Shown one piece after another: positions 24,992-34,195 of a DNA stretch of 64,000 nt. The stretch is from Streptomyces stelliscabiei. Its GTDB lineage: Bacteria > Actinomycetota > Actinomycetes > Streptomycetales > Streptomycetaceae. A program made the position numbers and the translations under genes. The notes under the pieces are model-generated. The model was not told the origin of the DNA. It did no database searches and saw only the letters and a program-made list of their open reading frames with translations. Location of the stretch: positions 2,852,001 through 2,916,000 of the forward strand of contig NZ_JADBGF010000001.1 of NCBI RefSeq assembly GCF_014873495.1, written 5' to 3'. The first letter of the stretch is position 1; every line of letters starts with the position of its first letter.

Positions 24992-25395
24992 CCGGTCACC
25001 ATAGACAACCGGCATTCGGTCGGGCGGCGGCCGCTCCCCGGCAGCGGGTCCGCGCGCTCGCCGACCTCCTCCACCACGCTCGTCCCGCTGCCCGGCCGCG
25101 ACTCCCACTCCCAGGTCTCCTCCAACCGGACGCGTCCGTCGGTGAGTTCGCTCACCAGGGAGACGCAGTGCCCGCAGGCGGTGGTCCCGTCGGTCTTCAG
25201 CTGCACGTACCGGAAGTCCAGCCGGTCCCCCGCGCGCGTGCCCACGAGATGGCCCCGCACGACGTCACCGCCCGCGTACTCGGCCCAGATCTCGCCGTCC
25301 CGCTCGTGGTAGACGAACCGGGTGCGGGTGCCCACCTGACCGGGGGCCTGGTCGGCGACCGGGGCGAGGACGAGACCGTCGAGCGAGCGGGCCAT
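24988..25395 (-). CDS. Conserved unknown protein (135 aa), coupled to the flavoprotein
   Basis: 135 residues, no membrane segment and no signal peptide. Alternating hydrophobic strands (TRFVYHERDGEIWAEYAGG, RLDFRYVQLKTDG, RLEETWEW) suggest a small beta-barrel of lipocalin/fatty-acid-binding shape; this is inference from pattern only. A C-x2-C pair (CGHC) sits mid-protein. The ATG at 25395 has AGGGAG. Its stop overlaps the start of the flavoprotein gene by GTGA. I do not recognise a function. Co-translation suggests a role with the reductase, for example as ligand carrier or redox partner. Confidence 0.75.
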   Translation of the reverse strand: MARSLDGLVLAPVADQAPGQVGTRTRFVYHERDGEIWAEYAGGDVVRGHLVGTRAGDRLDFRYVQLKTDGTTACGHCVSLVSELTDGRVRLEETWEWESRPGSGTSVVEEVGERADPLPGSGRRPTECRLSMVTG

Positions 25396-25432
25396 GGGCG
25401 GAGGCTCCCTTTCTGGGACGAACGGCGAGGGC

Positions 25433-25438
25433 TAGGGT
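25433..25438 (+). promoter_or_regulatory. -10 box for the thi riboswitch transcript
   Basis: TAGGGT fits the Streptomyces -10 pattern TANNNT and lies about 12 nt before the start of the TPP aptamer. No strong -35 is visible. Confidence 0.4.
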
Positions 25439-25450
25439 GGGCCACCGTAG

Positions 25451-25546
25451 AGCACTCGCGGGAGCCCGGACGCACCGGGCTGAGAGGGAGGCTGGCGGCC
25501 TCCGACCGTACGAACCTGATCCGGGTCATGCCGGCGAAGGGAGGGG
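25451..25546 (+). promoter_or_regulatory. TPP riboswitch (THI element)
   Basis: The conserved thi-box parts are present in order: CTGAGAGGGA (25480-25489), GAACCTGATCCGGG (25512-25525) and the 3' segment ATGCCGGCGAAGGGAGG. The closing strand contains the GGGAGGGG that serves as the thiO ribosome site, about 10 nt before the ATG. TPP binding should therefore block translation initiation (inference from arrangement; the class is well established). Confidence 0.93.
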
Positions 25547-25556
25547 CTGGACGCCC

Positions 25557-26728
25557 ATGTCGCGTACGCACACGTCAGACGTCCTCGTCGTGGGGGGCGG
25601 AATCATCGGGCTCGTGACGGCGTGGCGGGCCGCGCTGCGCGGGTTCACCACGGCCGTGGCCGATCCCGCGCCCGGCGGCGGGGCCGCGCAGGTGGCGGCC
25701 GGGATGCTCGCCGCCGTCACCGAACTGCACTACGGCGAGCAGACGCTGTTGGGGCTCAACGTGGAGTCCGCGCGCCGCTATCCGGACTTCGTGGCCGAGC
25801 TGACGGAGGCGACCGGCCTCGACCTCGGCTACCGCCGCTGCGGCACGCTCGCCGTCGCGCTGGACGCCGACGACCGCGCCCATCTGCGTGAACTGCACGC
25901 CCTGCAGCGCCGGTCGGGCCTGGACTCGGAGTGGCTGAGCGGCCGCGACTGCCGCCGCCTGGAGCCGATGCTCGCGCCGGGGGTGCGCGGCGGACTGCGG
26001 GCCGACGGGGACCACCAGATCGACCCGCGGCGGCTCTCCAGGGCCCTCGTCGCGGCCTGCGAACGCGCGGGGGTCGTGTTCCATCGGGCCAGGGCCGAGG
26101 AGCTGTCGGTGGTCCGGGAGCGGGCCACCGGGGTCCGGACCGGCGACGGTGACCGGCTGGCCGCGGAGCGGGTCGTCCTCGCCGCGGGCAGCCTCAGCGG
26201 GCGGCTCGCCGGGATCCCGCGGGACGTGGTGCCGCCGGTACGGCCGGTGAAGGGGCAGGTGCTGCGGCTGACGGTGCCGAAGCAGTTCGCGCCCTTCCTG
26301 AGCCGTACGGTACGGGCCGTGGTGCGGGGCAGCCATGTCTACCTGGTGCCGCGCGAGAACGGCGAACTCGTCGTCGGCGCGACCAGCGAGGAACAGGGGT
26401 GGGACACCACGGTGACCGCGGGCGGGGTGTACGAACTGCTGCGGGACGCCCATGAACTCGTCCCCGGGATCACCGAACTCCCGCTCACCGAGACCCGCGC
26501 GGGCCTGCGCCCCGCCTCCCCGGACAACGCGCCGCTCCTCGGCCCCACCGGGCTCGACGGTCTGCTCCTCGCGACCGGGCACCACCGCAACGGGGTGCTC
26601 CTCACCCCGGTCACCGGTGACGTCCTGGCCCATGTGCTGACCACCGGTGAACTGCCGGCACAGGCACGCGACTTCACCCCGCTGCGGTTCCGCGCCGGCG
26701 CGGCCCGCGAACTCCTGGAGCAGCCCGT

Positions 26729-26732
<4 letters not shown>
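25557..26732 (+). CDS. thiO: Glycine oxidase ThiO
   Basis: FAD enzyme of the D-amino acid oxidase family that oxidises glycine to the imine used by ThiG for the thiazole ring. 391 residues, with an N-terminal FAD site VVGGGIIGLVTAW and the AAGSLSG and RPVKGQVLRL segments of the family. The C-terminal RAGLRPASPDNAPLLGP motif and GHHRNGVLL complete the fold. The start at ATG 25557 lies just after the TPP riboswitch. The stop overlaps the thiS start (ATGA). Confidence 0.93.
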
Positions 26733-27746
<1,014 letters not shown>

Positions 27747-27908
27747 GTCGGATCTCACGCCACCAGGCCCTCACTCGAACAGTCGAACGAGTTCTGTCGC
27801 GCGGCCGCCTGTCACAGCCCTCCGACCCGGGTCACAGCTCTGCTGCAGTACGGCCCCGGAGTCCCGCCGCCCCTGGGCCCGTCGGCGGCGGCTCGTACAC
27901 TCACCTGC

Positions 27909-29825
27909 GTGGACACGACCCTTCAGGACCCGCTTGTCGGCCAGGTGCTCGACGGCCGGTATCGAGTCGAGGCGCGGATCGCGGTCGGCGGGATGGCCAC
28001 GGTCTACCGGACCGTGGACACCCGCCTCGACCGCGTGCTCGCGCTCAAGGTGATGCATCCGACGCTGGCCGCGGACCGGACGTTCGTCGAGCGTTTCATC
28101 CGCGAGGCCAAGTCGGTGGCACGGCTGTCCCACCCGAACGTGGTGGGGGTCTACGACCAGGGCACGGACGGCTCGTACGTCTATCTCGCGATGGAGTACG
28201 TGGCCGGCTGCACCCTGCGTGACGTGCTGCGCGACCGCGGGGCGCTGCAGCCCCGGGCGGCGCTGGACATCCTGGAGCCGGTCCTCGCCGCGCTCGGCGC
28301 CGCGCACCGCGCCGGGTTCGTGCACCGGGACATGAAGCCGGAGAACGTGCTGATAGGGGACGACGGCCGGGTCAAGGTCGCCGACTTCGGGCTCGTACGG
28401 GCCGTGGACACCGTCACCAGCACCACCGGCAGCGTCCTCGGCACCGTCTCCTATCTCGCCCCCGAGCAGCTGGAGCACGGCGCGACCGACGCCCGCGTCG
28501 ACGTCTACGCGTGCGGTGTGACGCTCTACGAGATGCTCACCGGCGGCAAGCCGCACGCCGGGGACTCCCCCGCTCAGGTGCTGTACCACGCGCTGCACGA
28601 CGACGTGCCGCCGCCGTCGGCCGCCGTGCCGGGGCTGCCGTACGAGCTGGACGCGCTGGTCGCCTCCGCGACCGCGCGCAATCCGGAGCTGCGGCCCTAC
28701 GACGCCGTCGCGCTGCTCGCGCAGACGTTGGAGGCACGGGCCGGGCTGAGCGAGGAGCAGCTGGACGCGGTGCCGCCGCAGGCGATAGCCGGCGGTCATG
28801 ACAACGCGGAGGACCGGACGAGCGTGATTCCGCGCTCGCTGGCCGTGTCACGGTCCGTGGGGCTGGACCCCGGCCCGGTCGACCGCACGAGCCGCTTCCA
28901 GTCGCCCCCGCCGCCCTCCCGGCGCACACGGACCGCCCCCGGTTCCCGGCGTGGGCTGCTGGCGGTCGTCGTGGCGGTGCTGCTCGTCCTCGGCGTGGGC
29001 GGGGGCATCTGGTACATCAACTCGGGCCAGTTCACCCAGGTCCCGGCTGTGTTGGAGCAGAGCGAGGCGGCCGCGACGAAGCGGCTGGAGGGCGCGGGGC
29101 TGGACGTCGACGTGAAGGAGGCGTACAGCGACACGGTCGAGCGCGGCAAGGTGATCAGCACCGACCCGGCCCCCGGTGAGCGGATCCGGGACAACGACTC
29201 CGTGACGGTGACGGTCTCCAAGGGCCCGGAGACCGTGAAGGTGCCCGACATGAAGGGCCTCCGGCTGGACCTCGCGAAGGACCGACTGAAGGACGACGGT
29301 CTCGAACCGGGCCTGGTGAACCGGGAGTTCAGCGACGAGGTCGTCCGGGGCCAGGTGATCCGCACGCAGCCGGGCTCCGGTACCAAGGTGTCCGCGGGCG
29401 CGGCCGTCCGGATCGTGGTCAGCCGGGGCGCCCCGGTGGAGGTGCCCGAGCTGGCCGGTGCCTCGGTCGAGGACGCCACCGCCCAGCTGGAGGAGGCCGG
29501 CCTCAAGGTGAAGATCGCCTCGAAGCAGGTCAACTCCGAGTACGACAAGGGCCTGGTGGCCGAGGTGTCGCCGGGCGTGGGCAAGCAGGTCGGCACGGGC
29601 GACACCGTCACCCTGACGCTCTCCAAGGGCCCCGTGATGGTCGAGGTCCCCGACGTCGTGGGCGAGAGCGTCGACGAGGCCACGCGTCGGCTGGAGGCCG
29701 CCGGCTTCGAGGTCGAGGAGGACCGGGGCATCCTCGGCTTCTTCGCCGACGAGGTGAAGGGCCAGTCGGTCGACGGCGGCGACACGGCGCCCAAGGGCTC
29801 GAAGATCACGATCGAGATCGGCTGA
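27909..29825 (+). CDS. PASTA-domain Ser/Thr protein kinase (PknB/PknL type)
   Basis: 638-residue receptor kinase. Kinase domain residues 15-280 have the glycine loop AVGGMATVY (the first Gly is Ala), ATP lysine K47, catalytic HRD with D141 (HRDMKPEN), D159-F-G and the activation segment ending APEQ. A basic, disordered linker leads to one membrane helix at about 350-370. Four extracellular PASTA repeats follow (about 375-638), which bind muropeptides or lipid II. The GTG start at 27909 gives the full N-lobe. It probably senses cell-wall status. The Rv2175c-like protein and AroG nearby mirror the mycobacterial pknL neighbourhood. Confidence 0.95.
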   Translation: MDTTLQDPLVGQVLDGRYRVEARIAVGGMATVYRTVDTRLDRVLALKVMHPTLAADRTFVERFIREAKSVARLSHPNVVGVYDQGTDGSYVYLAMEYVAGCTLRDVLRDRGALQPRAALDILEPVLAALGAAHRAGFVHRDMKPENVLIGDDGRVKVADFGLVRAVDTVTSTTGSVLGTVSYLAPEQLEHGATDARVDVYACGVTLYEMLTGGKPHAGDSPAQVLYHALHDDVPPPSAAVPGLPYELDALVASATARNPELRPYDAVALLAQTLEARAGLSEEQLDAVPPQAIAGGHDNAEDRTSVIPRSLAVSRSVGLDPGPVDRTSRFQSPPPPSRRTRTAPGSRRGLLAVVVAVLLVLGVGGGIWYINSGQFTQVPAVLEQSEAAATKRLEGAGLDVDVKEAYSDTVERGKVISTDPAPGERIRDNDSVTVTVSKGPETVKVPDMKGLRLDLAKDRLKDDGLEPGLVNREFSDEVVRGQVIRTQPGSGTKVSAGAAVRIVVSRGAPVEVPELAGASVEDATAQLEEAGLKVKIASKQVNSEYDKGLVAEVSPGVGKQVGTGDTVTLTLSKGPVMVEVPDVVGESVDEATRRLEAAGFEVEEDRGILGFFADEVKGQSVDGGDTAPKGSKITIEIG

Positions 29826-29850
29826 CGGGGCGGCCGCCGGAGCCGCCCCG
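29826..29850 (+). terminator. Hairpin terminator of the PASTA kinase gene
   Basis: Arms CGGGGCGGC (29826-29834) and GCCGCCCCG (29842-29850) form a 9-bp GC stem with a 7-nt loop directly after the stop codon. The 170 bp that follow show no gene. Confidence 0.75.
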
Positions 29851-30020
29851 CAGGACCGGTACCGGCGAGCGGACGTCGACGACCGGGAGTCGCCACCAGC
29901 GCGGCCGTCGGCACGGGTGGACCGAGTCGACGGCGGGAGCCGCAGGAGACAGGGGGCCCGGGTCGGCGGTCCTCGAAGCCACCGGCCGGGTGTCATCGGC
30001 CGCATGACACCCTGGGTGCC

Positions 30021-30959
30021 GTGAGCACCCAGCAGTCCCCCAGCCTCCCCGGCCCTCCCCGCCCGTCGGCCGGCCTCTCCGGCTCCTCCACCCCCGCCGG
30101 CCCGTCCCGGAACCCCGTCGGCGGGCATGTCCCGGTCGCCGGTGGCCTGAACTCCGTCGGGCTGACGTACGCACGTGATCTACGGGCCGAGACGGTCCAG
30201 GTCTTCGTGGCCAATCCGCGCGGCTGGGCGACTCCGACCGGGAACCCCCGGCAGGACGAGGAGTTCCGGGCGGCCTGCGCCGAGGAGTCGATCCCCGCGT
30301 ACGTGCACGCGCCGTACCTGATCAACTTCGGGTCGCACACCGAGGCGACGGCGGAGAGGTCCGTGGAGTCGATGCGGCACTCGCTGCGCCGGGGCCGGGA
30401 GATCGGCGCGCTGGGGGTCGTCGTGCACACCGGGAGCGCGACGGGCGGCCGGGACCGGTCGGTGGCGCTGAAGCAGGTGCGTGAGTACCTGCTGCCGCTG
30501 CTGGACGAGTTGACCCACGACGACGACCCGTATCTACTCCTGGAGTCGACGGCGGGCCAGGGATCCTCGCTGTGCTCGCGCACCTGGGACTTCGGGCCGT
30601 ACTTCGAGGCGCTGGACGCCCATCCGAAGCTGGGCGTCTGTCTGGACACCTGCCACATCTTCGCCGCGGGGCACGACCTGACCGGGCCGGACGGCATGCA
30701 CCGGACCCTCGACCTGCTGGTGGAGACCGTCGGCGAGGGCCGGCTGAGGCTGATCCACGCCAACGACTCCAAGGACGTGGTCGGTGCCCACAAGGACCGC
30801 CACGAGAACATCGGCTCCGGTCACATCGGCGAGGACCCGTTCCGCGCGCTGATGACCCACCCCGCCACCGAGGGCGTCCCCCTGATCATCGAGACCCCCG
30901 GAGGCAAGGAAGGGCACGCGGCGGACGTGGAGCGCCTGAAGAAACTCCGGGACGGCTGA
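30021..30959 (+). CDS. nfo: Deoxyribonuclease IV (endonuclease IV)
   Basis: AP endonuclease of base excision repair. 312 residues. A TIM-barrel metal site is implied by the conserved HAPYLINFGS, HTGS, LESTAGQG, CLDTCHIFAAGHD, HANDSKDVVGAHKDRHENIG and IETPGG motifs, which carry the three-zinc ligand set. The first 35 residues are Pro/Ser-rich and not part of the fold. The GTG at 30021 is the first in-frame start and has no strong ribosome site. It is monocistronic, 195 bp after the kinase gene. Confidence 0.95.
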   Translation: MSTQQSPSLPGPPRPSAGLSGSSTPAGPSRNPVGGHVPVAGGLNSVGLTYARDLRAETVQVFVANPRGWATPTGNPRQDEEFRAACAEESIPAYVHAPYLINFGSHTEATAERSVESMRHSLRRGREIGALGVVVHTGSATGGRDRSVALKQVREYLLPLLDELTHDDDPYLLLESTAGQGSSLCSRTWDFGPYFEALDAHPKLGVCLDTCHIFAAGHDLTGPDGMHRTLDLLVETVGEGRLRLIHANDSKDVVGAHKDRHENIGSGHIGEDPFRALMTHPATEGVPLIIETPGGKEGHAADVERLKKLRDG

Positions 30960-30984
30960 CGCACCCGGGCCGGGGCACGCCGCG

Positions 30985-31632
30985 TCAGAGTTCGGGGCCC
31001 TCCCCGGGCTCCTCCTGGTAGGAGTAGCGCTGCTCCTGCCAGGGATCGCCGATGTTGTGGTAGCCGCGCTCCTCCCAGAAGCCGCGGCGGTCGGCGGTCA
31101 TGTACTCGATGCCGCGGACCCACTTGGGGCCCTTCCAGGCATAGAGGTGGGGGACGACGAGGCGGAGCGGGAAGCCGTGTTCGGCGGTGAGGAGTTCGCC
31201 GTCCTTGTGGGTGGCGAAGATCGTGCGGTCGTCGGCGAAGTCGGCGAGGCGGAGGTTGGAGCTGAAGCCGTACTCGGCCCACACCATCACATGGGTGACC
31301 TCGGGGGCGGGCGGCGCGGTCCCGAGGATCGTGCGGGCCGGGATGCCGCCCCATTCCGCGCCGACCATGCTGAACTTCGTCACGCAGTGCAGGTCGGCGA
31401 CGACCGAGGCGTACGGCAGGGCGGTGAACTCGTCGTGGTTCCAGCAGTGCTTCTCGCCGTCGGCGGTGGCGCCGAAGACCCGGAAGTCCCAACGCTCGGG
31501 ACGGAACTTGGGGACGGGCCCGTAGTGGGTGACCGGCCAGCCGCGCTGGAGCCGCTGTCCCGGCGGGAGCTGCGACGTCGCCGCGTTCTCAGATGCGCGA
31601 TCTCCTGATTCGCGTTCCACCGGCTGACCCAT
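30985..31632 (-). CDS. Molybdopterin-dependent sulfite oxidase-like oxidoreductase
   Basis: 215 residues with the sulfite-oxidase/MsrP Moco-binding fold. C83 in LHCVTKFS is the residue that ligates molybdenum. The segments PPGQRLQRGWPVTHYGPVP, DFRVFG and GFPLRLVVPHLYAWKGPKWV are characteristic. No Tat signal is visible, so a cytosolic form is likely, unlike periplasmic MsrP. The ATG at 31632 has AGGA 7 nt upstream; the longer frame from 31692 is less likely. It is divergent from bacterioferritin. Confidence 0.9.
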   Translation of the reverse strand: MGQPVERESGDRASENAATSQLPPGQRLQRGWPVTHYGPVPKFRPERWDFRVFGATADGEKHCWNHDEFTALPYASVVADLHCVTKFSMVGAEWGGIPARTILGTAPPAPEVTHVMVWAEYGFSSNLRLADFADDRTIFATHKDGELLTAEHGFPLRLVVPHLYAWKGPKWVRGIEYMTADRRGFWEERGYHNIGDPWQEQRYSYQEEPGEGPEL

Positions 31633-31807
31633 GACTCCATCCTGACAGACCGCGACCGGTGCACATGACCAGGGTCCACCCGACTCGGACATTTAGAACT
31701 AAGGCTGTACTTACTTACTAAGCTCGCACTTACTGGACGATCTTCGACTGCGGTGCAATCATCGCGGCGCAACCTCCCCGTTCCCCCGCCTGGAAGGAGC
31801 TTCTGCG

Positions 31808-32287
31808 ATGCAGGGCGACCCCGAGGTCATCGAATTCCTCAACGAGCAGCTGACCGCGGAGCTCACCGCGATCAACCAGTACTTCCTGCACGCGAAGATG
31901 CAGGAGAACTTCGGCTGGACGAAGCTCGCGAAGTACACGCGTCACGAGTCCTTCGACGAGATGAAGCACGCGGAGGTGCTCACCGACCGGATCCTGTTCC
32001 TGGACGGGCTGCCGAACTACCAGCGGCTGTTCCACGTCCGGGTGGGCCAGACGGTCAAGGAGATGTTCGAGGCGGACCGCCAGGTCGAGGTCGAGGCGAT
32101 CGACCGCCTCAAGCGCGGCATCGAGGTGATGCGCAACAAGGGTGACATCACCTCGGCGAACATCTTCGAGTCGATCCTCGCGGACGAGGAGCACCACATC
32201 GACTACCTCGACACCCAGCTGGAACTTCTGGAGAAGCTGGGCGAGGCGCTCTACATCGCACAGCTGATCGAGCAGCCGGAGAGCTGA
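31808..32287 (+). CDS. bfr: Bacterioferritin
   Basis: Iron-storage protein; 24 subunits with haem at dimer interfaces. 159 residues. The ferroxidase di-iron ligands E18, E51, H54, E94, E127 and H130 are all present, as is M52 for haem. The ATG start has a GGAAGGAG site. The converging bfd gene encodes the ferredoxin that helps release iron. The AT-rich promoter region at 31690-31735 holds TTAG/CTAA inverted pairs but only a poor iron-box match. Confidence 0.97.
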   Translation: MQGDPEVIEFLNEQLTAELTAINQYFLHAKMQENFGWTKLAKYTRHESFDEMKHAEVLTDRILFLDGLPNYQRLFHVRVGQTVKEMFEADRQVEVEAIDRLKRGIEVMRNKGDITSANIFESILADEEHHIDYLDTQLELLEKLGEALYIAQLIEQPES

Positions 32288-32320
32288 GCCAGGCGCGGGC
32301 CGAGGGGGGCCGGGCCCGGA

Positions 32321-32545
32321 CTAGGCCGCTTCCTCGAGTTCGGCGTAGACCGCCGCCCCCTGCTCGACCGGCTCCGGGCGCGGGTACGCGCCCCTGCCGA
32401 GGAGCGCCTGGATCCGGCGCACGCACGACCCGCAGTCCGTGCCCGCCTTGCAGGCCGACGCGATCTGGCGAGGGGTGCAGGCGCCGTCCGCCGCATGTTT
32501 CCTGACCTGCTGCTCGGTGACACCGAAGCAACTGCACACGAACAC
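32321..32545 (-). CDS. bfd: Bacterioferritin-associated ferredoxin Bfd
   Basis: 74-residue [2Fe-2S] ferredoxin of the BFD-like domain family. The cluster ligands C4, C6, C38 and C41 (VCSC and DCGSC) are in the expected spacing. It reduces bacterioferritin to mobilise iron. The GTG at 32545 has GGAGGTGG upstream. It lies tail to tail with bfr. An iron box lies 52-70 nt before the start, so induction under low iron is expected. Confidence 0.93.
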   Translation of the reverse strand: MFVCSCFGVTEQQVRKHAADGACTPRQIASACKAGTDCGSCVRRIQALLGRGAYPRPEPVEQGAAVYAELEEAA

Positions 32546-32596
32546 GCGGTCCACCTCCCGCCGGGATCGAATACGAAACGCCGTCCCGATGATCGG

Positions 32597-32615
32597 TGAG
32601 GCTAACCTAACCTTA
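32597..32615 (-). promoter_or_regulatory. Iron box (DmdR/IdeR-type) upstream of bfd
   Basis: 19 nt matching the DtxR-family consensus TTAGGTTAGGCTAACCTAA at 15 of 19 positions (minus strand reads TAAGGTTAGGTTAGCCTCA). Iron-loaded DmdR1/IdeR binds such sites and represses, so bfd should rise in iron starvation. Confidence 0.72.
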
Positions 32616-32718
32616 CCCGGCGGGTCCGAAGCGCAAAAGTGGAGTGGGGCGCGGATCGTATGTGATCCGCGCCCCACCTCGCGCTCCCGTAACAGGCGCA
32701 TCCCCTGCTGATCAGCTA

Positions 32719-34062
32719 CTAGTCCCGGTACAGCTCCGCGACGAGGAACGCCAGGTCCAGGGACTGGCTGCGGTTGAGCCGGGGGTCGCAGGCGGTCTCG
32801 TAGCGCTGGTGCAGGTCGTCGACGAAGATCTCGTCGCCGCCGCCCACGCACTCCGTGACGTCGTCGCCGGTCAGCTCCACGTGGATGCCGCCCGGGTGGG
32901 TGCCGAGGCCCTTGTGGACCTCGAAGAAGCCCTTGACCTCGTCGAGCACGTCGTCGAAGCGTCGGGTCTTGTGGCCGGAGGCCGCCTCGTAGGTGTTGCC
33001 GTGCATCGGGTCGGTGATCCACGCGACCGTCGCACCCGAGGCGGTGACCTTCTCGACCAGCTCGGGCAGCTTGTCGCGGACCTTGTCCGCGCCCATGCGC
33101 ACGATGAAGGTGAGCCGGCCGGGCTCGCGGTCCGGGTCGAGGCGCTCGATGTAGCGCAGCGCGTCCTCGGCCGTGGTCGTCGGGCCGAGCTTGATCCCGA
33201 TCGGGTTGCGGATCTGCGAGGCGAACTCGATGTGCGCGTGGTCCAGCTGCCGGGTGCGCTCACCGATCCACACCATGTGCGCCGACACGTCGTAGAGGCG
33301 GCCCGTGCGCGAGTCCACGCGGGTCAGCGCCGACTCGTAGTCGAGCAGCAGCGCCTCGTGCGAGGAGAAGAACTCGACGGTACGGAACTCCTCCGGGTCG
33401 GTGCCGCAGGCGTGCATGAAGTTCAGCGCGTTGTCGATCTCGCGGGCGAGCTGCTCGTAGCGCTGGCCGGACGGGGACGACTTCACGAAGTCCTGGTTCC
33501 AGGCGTGCACCTGGCGCAGGTCGGCGTAGCCGCCGGTGGTGAAGGCCCGGACCAGGTTCAGCGTGGAGGCGGAGGCGTGGTACATCCGCTTCAGGCGCTC
33601 GGGGTCCGGGATGCGGGCGGCCTCGTTGAAGTCGAAGCCGTTGACCGAGTCGCCGCGGTAGGTCGGCAGGGTGACGCCGTCGCGGGTCTCGGTGCCCTTG
33701 GAGCGCGGCTTGGAGTACTGGCCGGCGATACGGCCGACCTTCACGACCGGCACGGAGGCCGCGTACGTGAGGACCGCGCCCATCTGGAGCAGCGTCTTCA
33801 GCTTGTTGCGGATGTGGTCGGCCGACACGGCGTCGAAGGCCTCGGCGCAGTCGCCGCCCTGGAGGAGGAACGCCTCTCCCTTGGCGACGGACGCCATCCG
33901 GGCGCGCAGCTGGTCGCACTCGCCCGCGAAGACGAGCGGCGGATACGACTCGAGCTCCGCAACGACTGCGCGCAGAGCCTCGGTGTCGGGGTACTCGGGC
34001 TGCTGCGCCGCGGGAAGGTCTCGCCAGGTGTTGCCAGCGCTCGCGCTGGACTTAGCGTTCAC
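32719..34062 (-). CDS. aroG: 3-deoxy-7-phosphoheptulonate synthase, class II (AroG/AroH type)
   Basis: First enzyme of the shikimate pathway. It condenses PEP and erythrose 4-phosphate to DAHP. 447 residues, the class II (plant-like) length. Conserved parts are FAGECDQLR, LLQGGDCAEAF, QYSKPRS, the metal and substrate sites KLGPTTTAEDAL, RMGADKVRD, DPMHGNTY and GGIHVELTGDDVTEC. The GTG at 34062 has GGAGG 8 nt upstream; GTG 34068 and ATG 34077 are in frame and one may be the annotated start. It supplies chorismate for the anthranilate synthase coded 2 kb away. Confidence 0.96.
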   Translation of the reverse strand: MNAKSSASAGNTWRDLPAAQQPEYPDTEALRAVVAELESYPPLVFAGECDQLRARMASVAKGEAFLLQGGDCAEAFDAVSADHIRNKLKTLLQMGAVLTYAASVPVVKVGRIAGQYSKPRSKGTETRDGVTLPTYRGDSVNGFDFNEAARIPDPERLKRMYHASASTLNLVRAFTTGGYADLRQVHAWNQDFVKSSPSGQRYEQLAREIDNALNFMHACGTDPEEFRTVEFFSSHEALLLDYESALTRVDSRTGRLYDVSAHMVWIGERTRQLDHAHIEFASQIRNPIGIKLGPTTTAEDALRYIERLDPDREPGRLTFIVRMGADKVRDKLPELVEKVTASGATVAWITDPMHGNTYEAASGHKTRRFDDVLDEVKGFFEVHKGLGTHPGGIHVELTGDDVTECVGGGDEIFVDDLHQRYETACDPRLNRSQSLDLAFLVAELYRD

Positions 34063-34122
34063 GGTCACGACCTCCACATTACGGGGTCGTGTCGGGCGTC
34101 CACCCCCTTGCTCATCAAGTGA

Positions 34123-34156
34123 GACGAACCCCGCTCGATCGGGAGCGGGGTTCGTC
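34123..34156 (-). terminator. 14-bp perfect hairpin downstream of the secreted-protein gene
   Basis: Arms GACGAACCCCGCTC (34123-34136) and its complement (34143-34156) around a 6-nt loop. It is 40 bp past the stop of the secreted-protein gene and upstream of aroG, so it isolates aroG from read-through. Confidence 0.8.
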
Positions 34157-34195
34157 GGACGGTCGGCCCGGCCGGTGACGGCGGTGCCGCGGGTG

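Noticed and set aside
31688..31735. Iron box before bfr
   Set aside because: Best alignment gives about 10 of 19 matches, near chance for this AT-richer stretch.
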